The notes beneath the pieces were generated by a model. That model was not told the origin of the DNA. It was given only the letters and a program-made list of their open reading frames with translations, and made no database searches. A program made the translations under genes and the position numbers. A DNA stretch of 64,000 bases from Lepidodermella squamata. Lineage: Eukaryota > Gastrotricha. Within the stretch, counting starts at the first letter, position 1, and every line of letters begins with the position of its first letter. The stretch covers positions 3,782,001 to 3,846,000 of the forward strand of contig JBLDXI010000054.1 in the NCBI GenBank assembly GCA_047495785.1, written 5' to 3'. Shown piece after piece: positions 21,901 to 32,971 of this stretch.

Positions 21901-24900
21901 AAGAACACGCAGCGTCAGTGAAGAGCGCATCGACATACCACTCGCCGATGCGCACCACATGGCAGTACCCGGCGGCCGGCGGGGCCACCACGGCCACTCG
22001 CCCCTCAACACTGCCTCGGTTGTGATGGCGGCAGCCGCGGCGGCCGCTGCCACAGTCGCCGCCCCGGCCGGTCGTCACATGGTCACTCCTGGCCTGGGTG
22101 ATAGCCGGGTTGATGATGTAAGTCACTTTTTGAAAAATCCTCCTTAATTTTTTTTAATTCGCGTTTTTTCCTTTTTTAGGATGCTTTAGCTCACGCATTG
22201 CATTCACTCAATAAAAGTGAGTTTTGTCGGTTTTCTCGGATTTTTAGGCGTCTTTTTAAGCAACTTAAAAATTTAAGGCACAAAATTATTTTTTATTATT
22301 GTAATAATTATTCCGATGCACTTGGCTTTGCTTGCGCTATTGATGACTTCGCACGAAGCCTAATGTTGTCGTTGAGAAAAATTCCTAATATTGATTGCTT
22401 CTTTGCCCGGCCGACGACCGATAGGCTCGCCTCGTCTGCAACTAAACATGCACCCTCCCTTTTCGTCTGTGCTAAATCCATCGCCTTCCCCCACACCTGG
22501 CACGCCGACTGCCACTCACCCCGGGCATCATAGCAGCAACTATCTTTCCGCCCTGCCGCCAGGTTCGCCCGTGTCGCCTAAGCTGCCAGGCAGCGGCGGC
22601 GGCGCCGGCGGCGTGGGCGGCCGATGCGTATTCGACGTCGAACCGGCGGCAACGCTGTCGGTGCCTGCCAGCCCGACGGGCGCCATGACCTTGATGCGAA
22701 ACTTGCTCTCGCCGCTCAGGCCCAACGCTCTTAATTTTAACTCCTCCCCATCCCCGCCGTCGCCGTCCGCCCAACCTCACCACCACAAGTCGAGCACGAT
22801 CATCTCCGTGTCTCGAAGTCAAGGTTTGTAGCCGTTCGACAGGTCTCTCTCTTCACGCTGTTTCACCCGACACGTGTGCCGTTGATAGCCTTTTAGAATT
22901 CGATGTCTGTGATTTTTACAACCCGGTCTTGCGCACGGTTTTCACATGTTGAAAGCCACTCAAAGTGTTTTGTGTTTTTTATAGATTAGAGTATTTTTCT
23001 CATTCATATAGCCGAGTATTTAACAATGGGGAAAATTGACCGGTTTCATAAATTTTTGAGAGTAATTGCCGTCGTTCGGGCTTTGTAGTAGTTAGATTGT
23101 AGGCGTTGAAGCTACACGATATTCAGGGAAAATCATGAATTTTTCACGAAGGTGCTCACACGCCCCACGACCTCCCTCGCAGCCACCATTAGACAATCTC
23201 ATTTGTCCCATGGAAAACTTGAAAAAACGACCGGCAAACATGACAATTGAATTGACGTCACGGGTGTTGAAAGTTTTCGCCATTTTTCCAAAATCTGCGA
23301 TAGCAATAAATCGGACAACCCATTCCGTTCAACTTCAATGGAAGTTGAGGTTTTTACGGCGAATCGTGAATTTTCTCTGGCTTTTAACTTCATCAAGGAG
23401 AACTGGAATTTTTTCAGTTCCATTTACGCTGGTCAGTTTTCCCCGCCCGGTTTTTCAGATCTGCAATTTTAGCCTAGGCCATATAGAATAGACTTTGTCT
23501 TGCTGAATGAATGTTAACATGTTGTCTCGCTGTTCTATATCTATGCATTTATATTCATTTTCAGCTACCACTCCATCAGCTGCCTCGGCGAGCTTAGCGT
23601 CTCCAAGCAGTGGCGGGGCGATAACGCCCGCTGCTGCTTCCAGCACTACGTCCAGCCCTGTGATGAGCCCAACGCGGACCTCTGTGTCAACCAGTAAAGA
23701 CAATAACGACGTGCCTCAACCGCAACAACGGCCGCAGCAGCAGCAGCCGCCGCCGCAAGTGCCCAGCGCGGCGACAGCGCGGTCCTCTCACAACCGGACG
23801 ACTAGTAGTAGTGGCAGCCAGCAGCCGTCGGCGGTGTCTTCCCTGCGGTCGGGCGGGCTCGAGGTCATCGACCCGATCGCCGTGCGGCGGCAAAAGGAGC
23901 AACGCGAACGCACCACCTCGTCGTCCCGCCACCACAACGTCTTCAGCGGCATTTCATCGCCCGCTACCGAAACCCCGCCAGCCGTCCTCTCGCCCGGCGG
24001 CCCGGCTAGCAACAGCCACGACCCATCGGGAGTGCCACCGGGTGGTAAGGTGAAACGGCGCCGGCCGCCGGAAGACCACATCGCCTTCGAGGAGGTGCGC
24101 ATCGGAAAGCGAGTCGGGTCCGGGTCGTTCGGTACCGTCTACAAGGGCGTGTACTTCGGCCCGGTTGCCGTGAAATTCCTCAACGTCGGCGATCCGAATG
24201 AACAGCAGTTGAAAGCGTTCGAAAACGAAGTAGCCATGTTGCGGAAGACTCGGCATCAAAACATCGTCTTATTCATGGGTTGCGTATCCAAACCGAAACT
24301 AGCCATTGTCACCCAGTGGTGCGAAGGTTCCAGTTTGTATAAGCATATCCATATTCAAGAAGACCAGTTTCACATGATGGCGCGGCTTGATATCGCGAAA
24401 CAAACCGCCCAGGGTATGGACTACCTGCACGCTCGCGGCATTATTCACCGCGATTTGAAGAGTAATAACATTTTCTTGACCGACGACTGGATCGTGAAAA
24501 TCGGCGATTTCGGCCTCGCGACTGTGAAAACACGGTGGACGGCCGAGTCGAACAACAGCGCGCATCGCACACAGCCGACCGGGTCGATCCTGTGGATGGC
24601 GCCCGAGGTGATCCGCATGCGGGACGACACGCCCTACAGCGTCAAGTCGGACGTGTATTCATACGGTGTTGTGATCTATGAACTCGTCACTGGACGGCTA
24701 CCTTATGCTCACATTTCCAACAAAGACCAGGTGCGTTTTTTTTTGCTAATCGAATTAGTGGTAGTTCACCTCCCAGGTCGCTAGAGCGTGACAGCTGTTA
24801 GGCCATTAAAAAAAAGGCGCTATTGTTGACCAGTTGTCACGGGTCATCAAATAATTCTAGCTATTTGTGCTGGGGAAATTAAATTGCCCTCTCGTAAAAA

Positions 24901-25591
24901 GGACGGCAATGTGAGAGTATTTAGCCAGGATCTGATCAGCAGAGGTGCGGCTGGTTACTGATAGTTTTTGGCTCTTACATTCCAGATTTTGTTCCTCGTC
25001 GGCCGCGGCACGCTGAAGCCGGACTGGGAGAAGGCGCGGCAGGACACGCCGAAGCAGTTCAAGCAGATCGGCATGCTGTGTTGCTCCTTCAAGCCTGACG
25101 ACCGGCCAAACTTCGATCAGGTACGTAAAATTATACTCATAGGCGATATATTTCCCACTTTTTTATTGAATTTTTGCGTCCGAAATTTTTTATTTATTCT
25201 TTTGGTTTTGAGGCTATAAATTTCTTGAAAAAATGTGCGGTGAGTTTGTCCAGAATGCTACCCGGTCCCATTTTTTTGGAAAATGCAAAATATTGTTGTA
25301 TAATGCTTTTGAATAAAATTGTTTAAATGTTGTTTTATTTTCTAGATTTGTGATCAGTTAAGGCGGATCGAGGCAGTTCTGCCAAGACTCGAACGCAGCT
25401 ACTCGGACGGTGCGCTCTCAAGCAACTCGTCGTCGGTGAGTGGCACCGGCGTCGACCAGAACAGTATTTTCGGTACGAGTGGCGCCGGAGGAGCGCAGAA
25501 CATCTTCCCAACGACGCCGAAAACGCCCGACGTTCAATTTTCCAAGTTCCAATTTCTGATGAGTCAGCAAGCGCCGGGCGGCATTCACTGA
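18926..25591 (+). CDS. BRAF: B-Raf-type serine/threonine protein kinase
   Basis: Nine phase-consistent exons: 18926-19072, 19415-19513, 20187-21142, 21757-22117, 22180-22216, 22425-22823, 23565-24730, 24986-25120 and 25346-25591, giving about 1181 residues against 766 in human BRAF. The BRAF-specific region is at about 50-105 ([18 protein letters not shown]). A Ras-binding domain follows near 219-300 ([10 protein letters not shown], with the conserved Arg in IRDALM) and a C1 zinc finger near 326-375 ([18 protein letters not shown]). A long Ser/Pro/Gln-rich linker carries a 14-3-3-like site (RTRSVSEE). The kinase domain is at about 838-1112 with [18 protein letters not shown] and [11 protein letters not shown]. 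The C-terminus has LERSYSDG, equivalent to the C-terminal 14-3-3 site, and TPKTP. It acts in Ras-MAPK signalling. The activation segment is four residues longer than in human. An in-frame Met lies 30 nt upstream of the chosen ATG. Confidence 0.93.
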
Positions 25592-26131
25592 TGCGCGCCC
25601 CACCTGCATCAGCCAACTGTGTGATTGCAACAATAATAACATTTTCTTATTTATGATGACTGAAAAAATGAACTTTGACGTTTCATCAACTTTTCTCTTG
25701 ATGCTTATCATATACTGATGATGATTTGTTATTAATTTATTTTGTAAAAGAAAAATTTCAAAGATATTATTATTATTGTTACTGTCGTGTGACTCATGAT
25801 TATACTGATCAATATTGCCAGCTGTTTCACGCTTGCTATGGAAATATAACTTATGGCCAGCCCGTTGTCTTGCGGTTCTGGTCTACCTGCGTATATATTG
25901 CACACGTGAAAAACAAACTGTGTTTCTTTCCGATTCGATGAATTTATATCGGTGCAGATTTGGTCTTGCAGAGCTTAGTTCTCTTTAACAAATTTCTTTC
26001 GACTTCTCATCGTTATTATTATTTGTGTCGTTTAGATGATGAACTAATTTTGCGATTGTTTTAGAGACCTGTTAGCGTTTCCTCACAATTCTATCACACT
26101 GTCGTCTGCGTGTAAGATGCCAGATGAAAAA

Positions 26132-26137
26132 AATAAA
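26132..26137 (+). terminator. Poly(A) signal AATAAA, candidate for Raf
   Basis: Canonical hexamer 540 bp after the Raf stop codon, followed by a GT-rich stretch. Confidence 0.5.
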
Positions 26138-26595
26138 GAATAGTCTTTAACGTCCTGGTGACAATTTAACTTTCTATTGCGGTCTTTGTTTTATTTTCTT
26201 CGTTTACTATAGAAAATGAGAAGATTCGTGTGATTTGTAGCAGCTGTCTGTTTTCTCTTGAGGGTGATAGTTCGATTTTAAATTGTGTTCTATGATTGTT
26301 TTAATTTTAATACACACCAGCTTACACGCACCGTCTACCTAGATTGAATTTTTTTCGAAGAAAATGAAGTGAGAAATTATTACAGACACTCCTGTTTATC
26401 GTTCATGTGCTTGTTACGGTGATAATTCGGTCCTGGCGATTCTTCTTCATCTTCATCTCCGTTTTTATGTGTGTGTAAATAAACAGCAAAAAAACGTGCC
26501 TGATCGACGTTATTATTAAGGTTGAGAAAGACGACTTCAGGAGATGCATTTTCTTCAGTTTCAATGATAAGTTCTATGCTGAAATTATTTCGACT

Positions 26596-26620
26596 GTCGT
26601 CGTCGTCGTCGTCGTCGTCG
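26596..26620. repeat. GTC trinucleotide microsatellite
   Basis: About eight tandem GTC units in non-coding DNA downstream of Raf. Confidence 0.85.
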
Positions 26621-26942
26621 TGTTTGTCGGTGAATAGTATTGTTGTTTCAATGGAAATCGACGCCTGAGTTCCAGCTGAATTATTATTACTAAATGTTGC
26701 TTATATAGATACATCATTATCTCAGGTCCTGTTGTATTGCGTTTGAAAGAATCATCTCGCTCTATCTCCGTATATCTCTCGCGTTTTAGCAGAAAATTTG
26801 CGCTACTTTCGTCTACTGATATAAATTATTATTATTATTGAACGGCCGAATTGCACGTCGGTTGATGAACAGAGACAGAAAAATAAAGTCGTTTTTAATC
26901 GTCAACTTTTGCTGATTTTTTGTTTGTAATTTTGTCTAGTCT

Positions 26943-27743
26943 ATGAAAAGTTGCCTATTTCGAGTGTTATTGCCCTCCCAACAACTTGCGCGTAAAAATA
27001 TTGTGTCAGCTGCCGGTCTAGCGGCGAGACTCCTGGTTGCTAGCAGACGCGAATTTTGTTCTAAGAAAACAATGCTGGAAGCTAATTTGGGTGACATGAG
27101 AAAGCCGTACCGGTCGTCGGAGGAGACGTTTGACATCAATAGCCTGGTGCCGTCTCGCAACCCGTTCGACCAGTTCGCCGAGTGGATGGATGAGGCGAAG
27201 GCGTGTAAGGGCATCTATGAACCGAACGCGATGGCCATTGCGACGGCTTCTGCCAGTGGCCAGCCGTCCGTGCGCATGGTTCTGCTGAAACACTACGACC
27301 CGAATGGCTTCGTTTTTTTCACGAGCTACAACAGCCAGAAGGGCAAGGATTTGGCTGAGAACCCGAAGGCGTCGATTTTGTTCTACTGGGACCCGTTGAA
27401 CCGCCAAGTTCGAGTCGAGGGTGTTGTCGATCAGTTGACGGAGGAAGCGGCTGATGCTTACTGGGCTAGGCGGCCGTATCAGAGCCAGATTTCAGCCGCG
27501 TCTGGGCTGGTTCAAAGCTCGGTGATTGAGAACAAGGAAGTTCTACGCCAAAAAATTAAGGAGGTTGCGGAGAAATACCCGGCGCCTGGGCCGGTGCCGC
27601 GGCCTGCTGAATGGGGCGGCTACCGTGTTGACGCTCGTGTTTTCGAGTTCTGGCAGGGTCAAACCAATCGCGATCACGATCGTTTGCGATTCACGCTTGA
27701 AGAAGATGGCGAAACCTGGAAGATTGAGCGATTAGCTCCCTAA
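26943..27743 (+). CDS. PNPO: Pyridoxamine/pyridoxine 5'-phosphate oxidase
   Basis: Intronless 266-residue FMN enzyme that makes pyridoxal 5'-phosphate, the last step of vitamin B6 salvage. Family motifs: MRKPYRSSEETF, FDQFAEWMDEA, SVRMVLLKHYDPNGFVFFT, SQKGKDLAENP, FYWDPLNRQVRVEG, RPYQSQISA, WGGYRVDARVFEFWQGQTNR and the C-terminal ERLAP. The first ~43 residues are basic and hydroxylated and could be a mitochondrial presequence; a downstream Met (MLEANLGDMRK) at 27072 would give the cytosolic-size protein. A splice acceptor (AG at 26938-26939) sits 3 nt before the first ATG. The AATAAA at 27742-27747 overlaps the stop codon. Confidence 0.95.
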   Translation: MKSCLFRVLLPSQQLARKNIVSAAGLAARLLVASRREFCSKKTMLEANLGDMRKPYRSSEETFDINSLVPSRNPFDQFAEWMDEAKACKGIYEPNAMAIATASASGQPSVRMVLLKHYDPNGFVFFTSYNSQKGKDLAENPKASILFYWDPLNRQVRVEGVVDQLTEEAADAYWARRPYQSQISAASGLVQSSVIENKEVLRQKIKEVAEKYPAPGPVPRPAEWGGYRVDARVFEFWQGQTNRDHDRLRFTLEEDGETWKIERLAP

Positions 27744-27747
27744 TAAA
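27742..27747 (+). terminator. AATAAA overlapping the PNPO stop codon
   Basis: The stop TAA at 27741-27743 is followed directly by TAAAA, so the hexamer begins inside the stop codon. It is the only canonical signal before the next gene, whose ATG is 120 bp downstream. Confidence 0.5.
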
Positions 27748-27863
27748 ACTTATTATCTTTGACTAATTATTAAATGTTGAATCAAGTTGCATCATCCCGG
27801 TGATCATCATCGTAATTAAAATTATATGCTTTTGATTTTTTACCGATTTTTAGGTGTTGTTTT

Positions 27864-29583
27864 ATGAGCTCACCTGCGTGTGATTGCGTTGAACCCGCGT
27901 CGCTTCTCGCAATTCGAGATATTTTTGACAATGCACGTCGAAATGATGGTAGCATCGTCAAAATTTGTGCACCGATGGTCAGGTAGTGTATTTATTTACT
28001 CAAACTGTTTTTTTTTATATTTTATTCGTATGTGACTCAGATACTCTCAGCTGCCGTTTCGTTTGCTCTCTCGTAAATACGGCTGTGATATTGCTTTTTC
28101 GCCCATGATAGTCGCCAGTTCATTTGCGGCGTCTGAAAAAGCTCGTCTCATCGATTTTTCAACTTGCCCCGGTTAGTCATCTGCCATGTCGGGTTTTTTT
28201 TCTCGCACCACGTGTGAGTGCAGCGTGGTCGGCCACGTGGCGCGCACACCAATAAAAACGACCTCATTTTATTGCCATCTCAAATAATGATAATCTCTTT
28301 CTGTTTTTCATATCATCAATCGATTGCTGTTATTTCTTGAAGGTATGTAATTTTATAATATTATTTTTATTTTAAAATCACAGCGAGTCAATTTAATACC
28401 GCCTTTCATATGCGGTATCGAATGTTACAGCTGTGTTATAGTAACTAAGGGCATCTCGAGGCGTTGCGTTCTGCCGCGTCTCACCGCCTGTAAAACGGTT
28501 GTTATTCAAAAATCTGCATAGTCCTATCGCAGATCAGCTCCGTTTATGAGCTAGCCTGTTTTTATTAATTAACTACGCATTATCAACAACTGCTTACATT
28601 TTCGTGTTTTTCTTCCAGCCGATCGGCCGTTGGTTGTTCAATTTGGCGCGACAAATACCGATGATTTGGTCAATGCTGCTGGTCATGTTGCTCGTTTCAC
28701 TGACGGTGTCGATGTCAATTGCGGTTGCCCGCAAAAGTGGGCCATTAAAGAAGGCCTAGGCAGCGCTTTGCTTCAAAACCCGGAACTGGTCCGCGACATG
28801 GTGTTGCGGATGAAAAATGCCTATCCGTCAGGGCAACTTGGCCACGAAATGACTGTTTCGATTAAAATAAGAATTTTCAGCGATGAAAAGTTTGTTTAAA
28901 AAAATCCTCCTTAATTGTTAAAAAACGATTTTTTTCCTATTACAGGAAATCGGTTGATTTTGTGCAGCAAATGACCAGGACGGGGCTTGATTTCTTGACT
29001 ATCCACGGCCGGACTGTGAACGAAAGAAGCAGCGATGCCCCTCATTGGGATATTGTTAAAACTGTCAACGAATGCGCCTTACGACCAGCTGGTATTCCTC
29101 TAGTCGCAAATGGGGCGGTTCGAAGTTTGGCTGAAGCTCACGAAGTTGCCAAGTAATTATCGATGTCAATTTCCAATATTTTTTAATTAATTTGTGTTTT
29201 TCTATAGATCTACTGGTGCGTTGGGAGTGATGGCTGCTGAGAACTTGCTCCGCAATCCGGCGCTATTTGCGCCTGAAAATTACACGCATACGCCGCCGTG
29301 TTGTTTCGCCGATTTTTTGCAGTTCACGAAATGTGCCCACATTGAAGCTGACGGGGACAAGGGTCATGATCTGAAGTTCGAAGTCTATCGTAAGCATATT
29401 GCTGAGATGATTTCAGGCACCGGTGTTGGAAGACGCAATAAGCAGATGAAGGCTTATAATATTCTCAAGACAGGAGCGGAAGTGAATGAGTGGATTGAGA
29501 AAAATATAATAAATGCTGCTGAGAATGAATTGGAAGGTGGCAGCCTAATAGAACAGTCTGATAATTGTGATGATAGAGAATGA
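27864..29583 (+). CDS. DUS4L: tRNA-dihydrouridine synthase, DUS4L type
   Basis: Five exons, 27864-27982, 28041-28171, 28619-28889, 28946-29152 and 29208-29583, all phase-matched, give 367 residues. FMN-dependent Dus enzymes reduce uridine in the tRNA D-loop. Motifs: VKICAPMVRYSQLPFR, SPMIVAS, LVVQFGATN, VDVNCGCPQKWAIKEGLGSA (with the active-site Cys in GCP), SIKIRIF, LTIHGRTVNER, IPLVANGAVRS and TGALGVMAAENLLRNPALFA. The order and spacing match human DUS4L, so the gene is complete. It lies 120 bp downstream of PNPO on the same strand, and a splice acceptor (AG at 27852-27853) lies 10 nt before the ATG, an operon-like arrangement. Intron 2 (447 nt) carries two CACGTG motifs, significance unknown. 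Confidence 0.92.
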
Positions 29584-30428
29584 TTAGTTTCTTCTTAATT
29601 GCGAAGATTTTTACAAATTTTGTTAATAAATATGCGAATATTTTGTGTGAAGAAAATCGTCTTATTTTAACTGGCGTAATTTTGCATTCGGCCGGTGAGA
29701 ACAGGTTTAGAGGTTTCCCTCTGCACAATTTAATCGCATTAAACGCGGCATGGAAGTTGATATTTTGGGACCCCTTGACATCTTCGCAATTTTTGACCGA
29801 CCAAATTTGAAGAAACTTCGGCGTGTTACCTTCATTCCCTCTAAGCAGGGTTCAATCATGGCATATATCTGAGTTTGTGGTTTAAAATCGGGATATTTTT
29901 GGGATGAACAAATATGGGCATGAGAAGAGTTTGATTAGTCTTGAATGAAAACATACCTACATATTCCTAATTTTCTTCTGAATTTCAAGGGCGAAGCTGG
30001 AAAACTTTAAACTCAAGAGGAGTATTAAGCTACCCGATAATTGTGTTAGGCGAGCACGTTGCTAACAATCAGGCAAGATCAGAAAAATTCTCAAAATTTC
30101 TGGAAGGTCAGAAATAACCTTGTATGCCTTCGATTCAAATTTCAGAACATTTTGAGCCGATTTTTTAACTTCGAAAATCATGGTTTGTCCAAGTTACGTT
30201 ATTTGAAACTGCATTAGAATCGATAAATTTGAATCGCCTGCCATTCCCAATTAAAGCGGATTTGCTTTCAGATTCCTAATGAGCCCTTAGCCGGGTTGAA
30301 ATCGGACAAGACGATTACTCATGCCCTTGCAATAATGATGGTGGATTAAAAAGTGGCTACGCAGCCATTATTTTCCAGTTCGGGTTGTTGCATAACCGCG
30401 AACAATAGAACCATTACTCATAGCTGGT
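29584..30428. other. Intergenic, DUS4L 3' end to SDR promoter
   Basis: Contains AATAAA at 29625-29630 for DUS4L. No other gene is seen. Confidence 0.55.
29625..29630 (+). terminator. Poly(A) signal AATAAA for DUS4L
   Basis: Canonical hexamer 42 bp after the stop codon. Confidence 0.6.
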
Positions 30429-30436
30429 TATAAAAA
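30429..30436 (+). promoter_or_regulatory. TATA box (TATAAAAA) of the SDR gene
   Basis: TATAAAAA followed by a GC-rich CCCCGGG lies 96 bp before the SDR ATG. A TCA-type initiator (about 30458-30463) sits about 30 bp downstream, the expected spacing. This is the clearest core promoter in the window, and unlike most genes here no splice acceptor precedes the ATG. Confidence 0.55.
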
Positions 30437-30531
30437 CCCCGGGTTTACTGGTTCGAATCATCAATCTCTCAGCTTTCAAGCATTCAAAGCTTTAAACTCA
30501 TTTACTTCTCTTCAATTCCTTATTCGTTATA

Positions 30532-31844
30532 ATGGAGGTAAGACATAGTTCTATGGCAAATCTCTTGTTTTTCTATACATGCCCATATTATCTAGACTTT
30601 GCAAAAGATCCTTCACCCCCAATCGCTCCTTCAAGGTGAGCGAGTCGTGGTCGTTACTGGCGCTGACAAGGGCATCGGCTACGCTGTCGCTAAGGGCATC
30701 CTCAAGTCGAACCCGAACTGGACCGTCTACCTGACTTCTCGCGATATCAACCGCGGCCTGGCGGCTGTGAAGCGCGTGCACGACGAAATTACTCTGACCG
30801 CCAAGTACCACCAGCTCGACATCGACGATTTGGACAGCATTCGCCGATTCCGCGACCACATCCGTGAGAACCACAAGAACGGCATCCACATCCTGGTTAA
30901 CAACGCCGGAATCTACCCTGATGTTCATTCTCACGAGTCGTCGTCCAAGTCGTCGTCTGGCCTGTCGTCGTCGACGAAGAGCAGCGAGTCGATGCGCCAA
31001 ACCGAGGGCCACGCCGAGCAGGAGGTGCGCGAAGCCGGTTCGGAGACTGGCAGCAGCCGTCGCGTCGATGAAGAACGCGGCGAGCGGCGTTCAGAGGAAC
31101 TGCGCAGCGAGGACGTGAAAGGCGAGCGTCGCAGCGAGAAAGAAGGCGACAAGAAGAAGGAAGAGGTCAAGTTCCGCTACGACCGCGAAGCCTTCAAGGC
31201 CATCATCAAGAACAACTACTTCAGCACGCTGCAGGTGTGCCAGGAGCTGTTCCCGCTGCTCGGCGACAACTCAAGCGTCATCTTTGTCGGCTCCCGCATG
31301 GCCAACTTGGCTTTCATGTCGACCAAGGAGGACAAGCAGATGCTGCTCCGTGGTTGCACCCGCGTCGACGACTGCTCCAAGGTAGGTTAAATGTCTCAGT
31401 TGTTTCAGTGATTTATTAATATTTTTGCAGCTTATGGAGCAACTGATGAACAGCGACCCGGACAAGCTGTACAACTCGGAAGACAAGAAAGACGACAAAG
31501 CGTGGCTTACCAAGTCGCCCGACACGGAGCTGATCCCGAACTACCAACTGGGTGCTATTTACCCGTGGGCGATGGCCAAGCTCGGCCTGGCTATCATCTG
31601 CCGCTTGTACCAGCTGCAATTCGATGCCGAGAAGGCGGGCCAGAACGTGCACGTTGTCACCTGCTGCCCAGGCCTTGTCAAGACCGACCTGAACCCGCTT
31701 GGCGTTCGCACCCCCGAGCAGGGCGCCGACACCATCATCTGGTGCGCTGAGCAGCCCAAGGATACGCCCATTCGCGGCGTTGTCTGCGGTGACCGCAAGA
31801 TGCTGGACCCGTTCGTTCTGCCCGAAGGCTCGACCATCTTCTGA
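30532..31844 (+). CDS. Carbonyl-reductase-like short-chain dehydrogenase lacking the catalytic Tyr
   Basis: Three exons, 30532-30537 (Met-Glu only), 30596-31381 and 31431-31844, give 401 residues. The Rossmann cofactor motif VVVVTGADKGIGYAVAK and the NNAG motif (HILVNNAG) are intact, and the order of elements matches CBR1-type reductases (SVIFVGSRM, CCPGLVKTDLNP, PEQGADT). Two features are odd. About 85 residues of Ser/Glu/Arg/Lys-rich sequence are inserted just after NNAG. The YxxxK active-site motif reads W-A-M-A-K, with a Tyr two residues upstream of the Trp, so the catalytic Tyr is displaced. Codon choice is strongly GC-ending (CTG, CGC, AAG) compared with neighbours, suggesting high expression. 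It may be a non-catalytic or altered NADP-binding protein. Confidence 0.85.
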
Positions 31845-32026
31845 AGTGAAGCCTCTCAGTCACTGGCCACTGAATCAGACTTTCTCACCTTTTTGATTAC
31901 TTGATGACGAATGCGCTCATCAAATTTTTCAATGCTATTATTACCTCTATCATAATTTGGTCACAGCGGTCGATTTATATCACTGCATTTGCCCTATGTA
32001 TGTGCAAGTTTCGGCAATGTTCGATT

Positions 32027-32032
32027 AATAAA
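32027..32032 (+). terminator. Poly(A) signal AATAAA for the SDR gene
   Basis: Canonical hexamer 183 bp after the stop codon, with a T-rich stretch downstream. Confidence 0.55.
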
Positions 32033-32900
32033 ATCGATCTTAGAAGATACATTATTTGACTTTTTACAAGATTGAATTGAGAATGTTGTCCGTTGTTTCA
32101 GCGTGTTTTTTATGGATGGATTCGGTGTTTAAAATTTCGGTTTTGGAGTGTAATTTCGGGGGGTGAAGACCGGTTTTCTTGCAATTTCGGCCAAATTTTT
32201 CCCTTTTTGGTGTTTAAAAATTTATCGTTAGGTTTAAAATTCAAACTGTTTAACTGTTTAAAAAACACTGGTAGTTTAGAATCTTTCTGAACCAATAATC
32301 CTTGGGGCTTGGGGCTTGAAAAACGCTTTAAACACTATAGAAATATTTAACTCAGCGATTTCCATTGGTTATTTACTTGTGGTAATCTTTCCACAGGGGA
32401 ACTGCCGAACTTTCTTTGTATTCCTTGATTGACTGAAGTTAGCTAATTTAAATAGGTACACCATCAAGCATAAGTACTTATCGAAATTGGAATTGAATGT
32501 CGGAATAACGGTAAAAAGCTTGATTTTCATGGCTTGGAAGCTTCGAACTAACCGGTCAATAATGAAATGAAATCAAGTTAGTGGAACCAATTTCAAAAGT
32601 TTGCACCACACGCTAACTTATAAACGGTGCTATTTTCGAATTATTTTTTTAGATCATGACTGCGTAATTTCAACGTCATTTATTTGTATTTTTTTGTAAA
32701 TAAATTATTTCGCCCAAAACTGCCTTTTTAGGAATTTCACATTTAAAGTGTGGAACGCTAAATGCAAGACCCGTCAAATATCTGACTCAATCTAAACAAC
32801 ATAGGCAAGACTGAATGAGCCTGCATTCTCCAAAGTCGACGGTCGAAATTCCAAAATGGAAACAAAGAAACCAACGAATTGTAAAAACAGCATGTAAAAG

Positions 32901-32906
32901 TTTATT
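32901..32906 (-). terminator. Poly(A) signal AATAAA (minus strand) for PrimPol
   Basis: Canonical hexamer on the minus strand 66 bp after the PrimPol stop codon. Confidence 0.55.
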
Positions 32907-32971
32907 CGGGTGAGCAAATCATCAACAAAGTAGGAAAAATGAAAGATCTCAGTCGAGCATTACAAAACATT

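Larger units (their letters stand above)
25592..26942. other. Raf 3'UTR and intergenic region before PNPO
   Basis: Long AT-rich stretch with AATAAA at 26132-26137 and a second at about 26880. It holds GTC and ATT microsatellites and no coding region. Confidence 0.6.
31845..32971. other. Convergent intergenic region between SDR and PrimPol
   Basis: Holds the SDR poly(A) signal at 32027-32032 and the PrimPol signal at 32906-32901. No coding region is seen. Confidence 0.6.

Noticed and set aside
22131-28920. Shared AAAAATCCTCCTTAATT in a Raf intron (about 22133) and a DUS4L intron (about 28903)
   Set aside because: 17 bp of low-complexity intronic sequence without flanking similarity; probably coincidence.
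30425-30470. Possible tRNA gene (GGTTCGAATCA resembles a B box)
   Set aside because: No matching A box at the right distance and no cloverleaf pairing around it; a TATA box and initiator for the SDR gene explain the region better.
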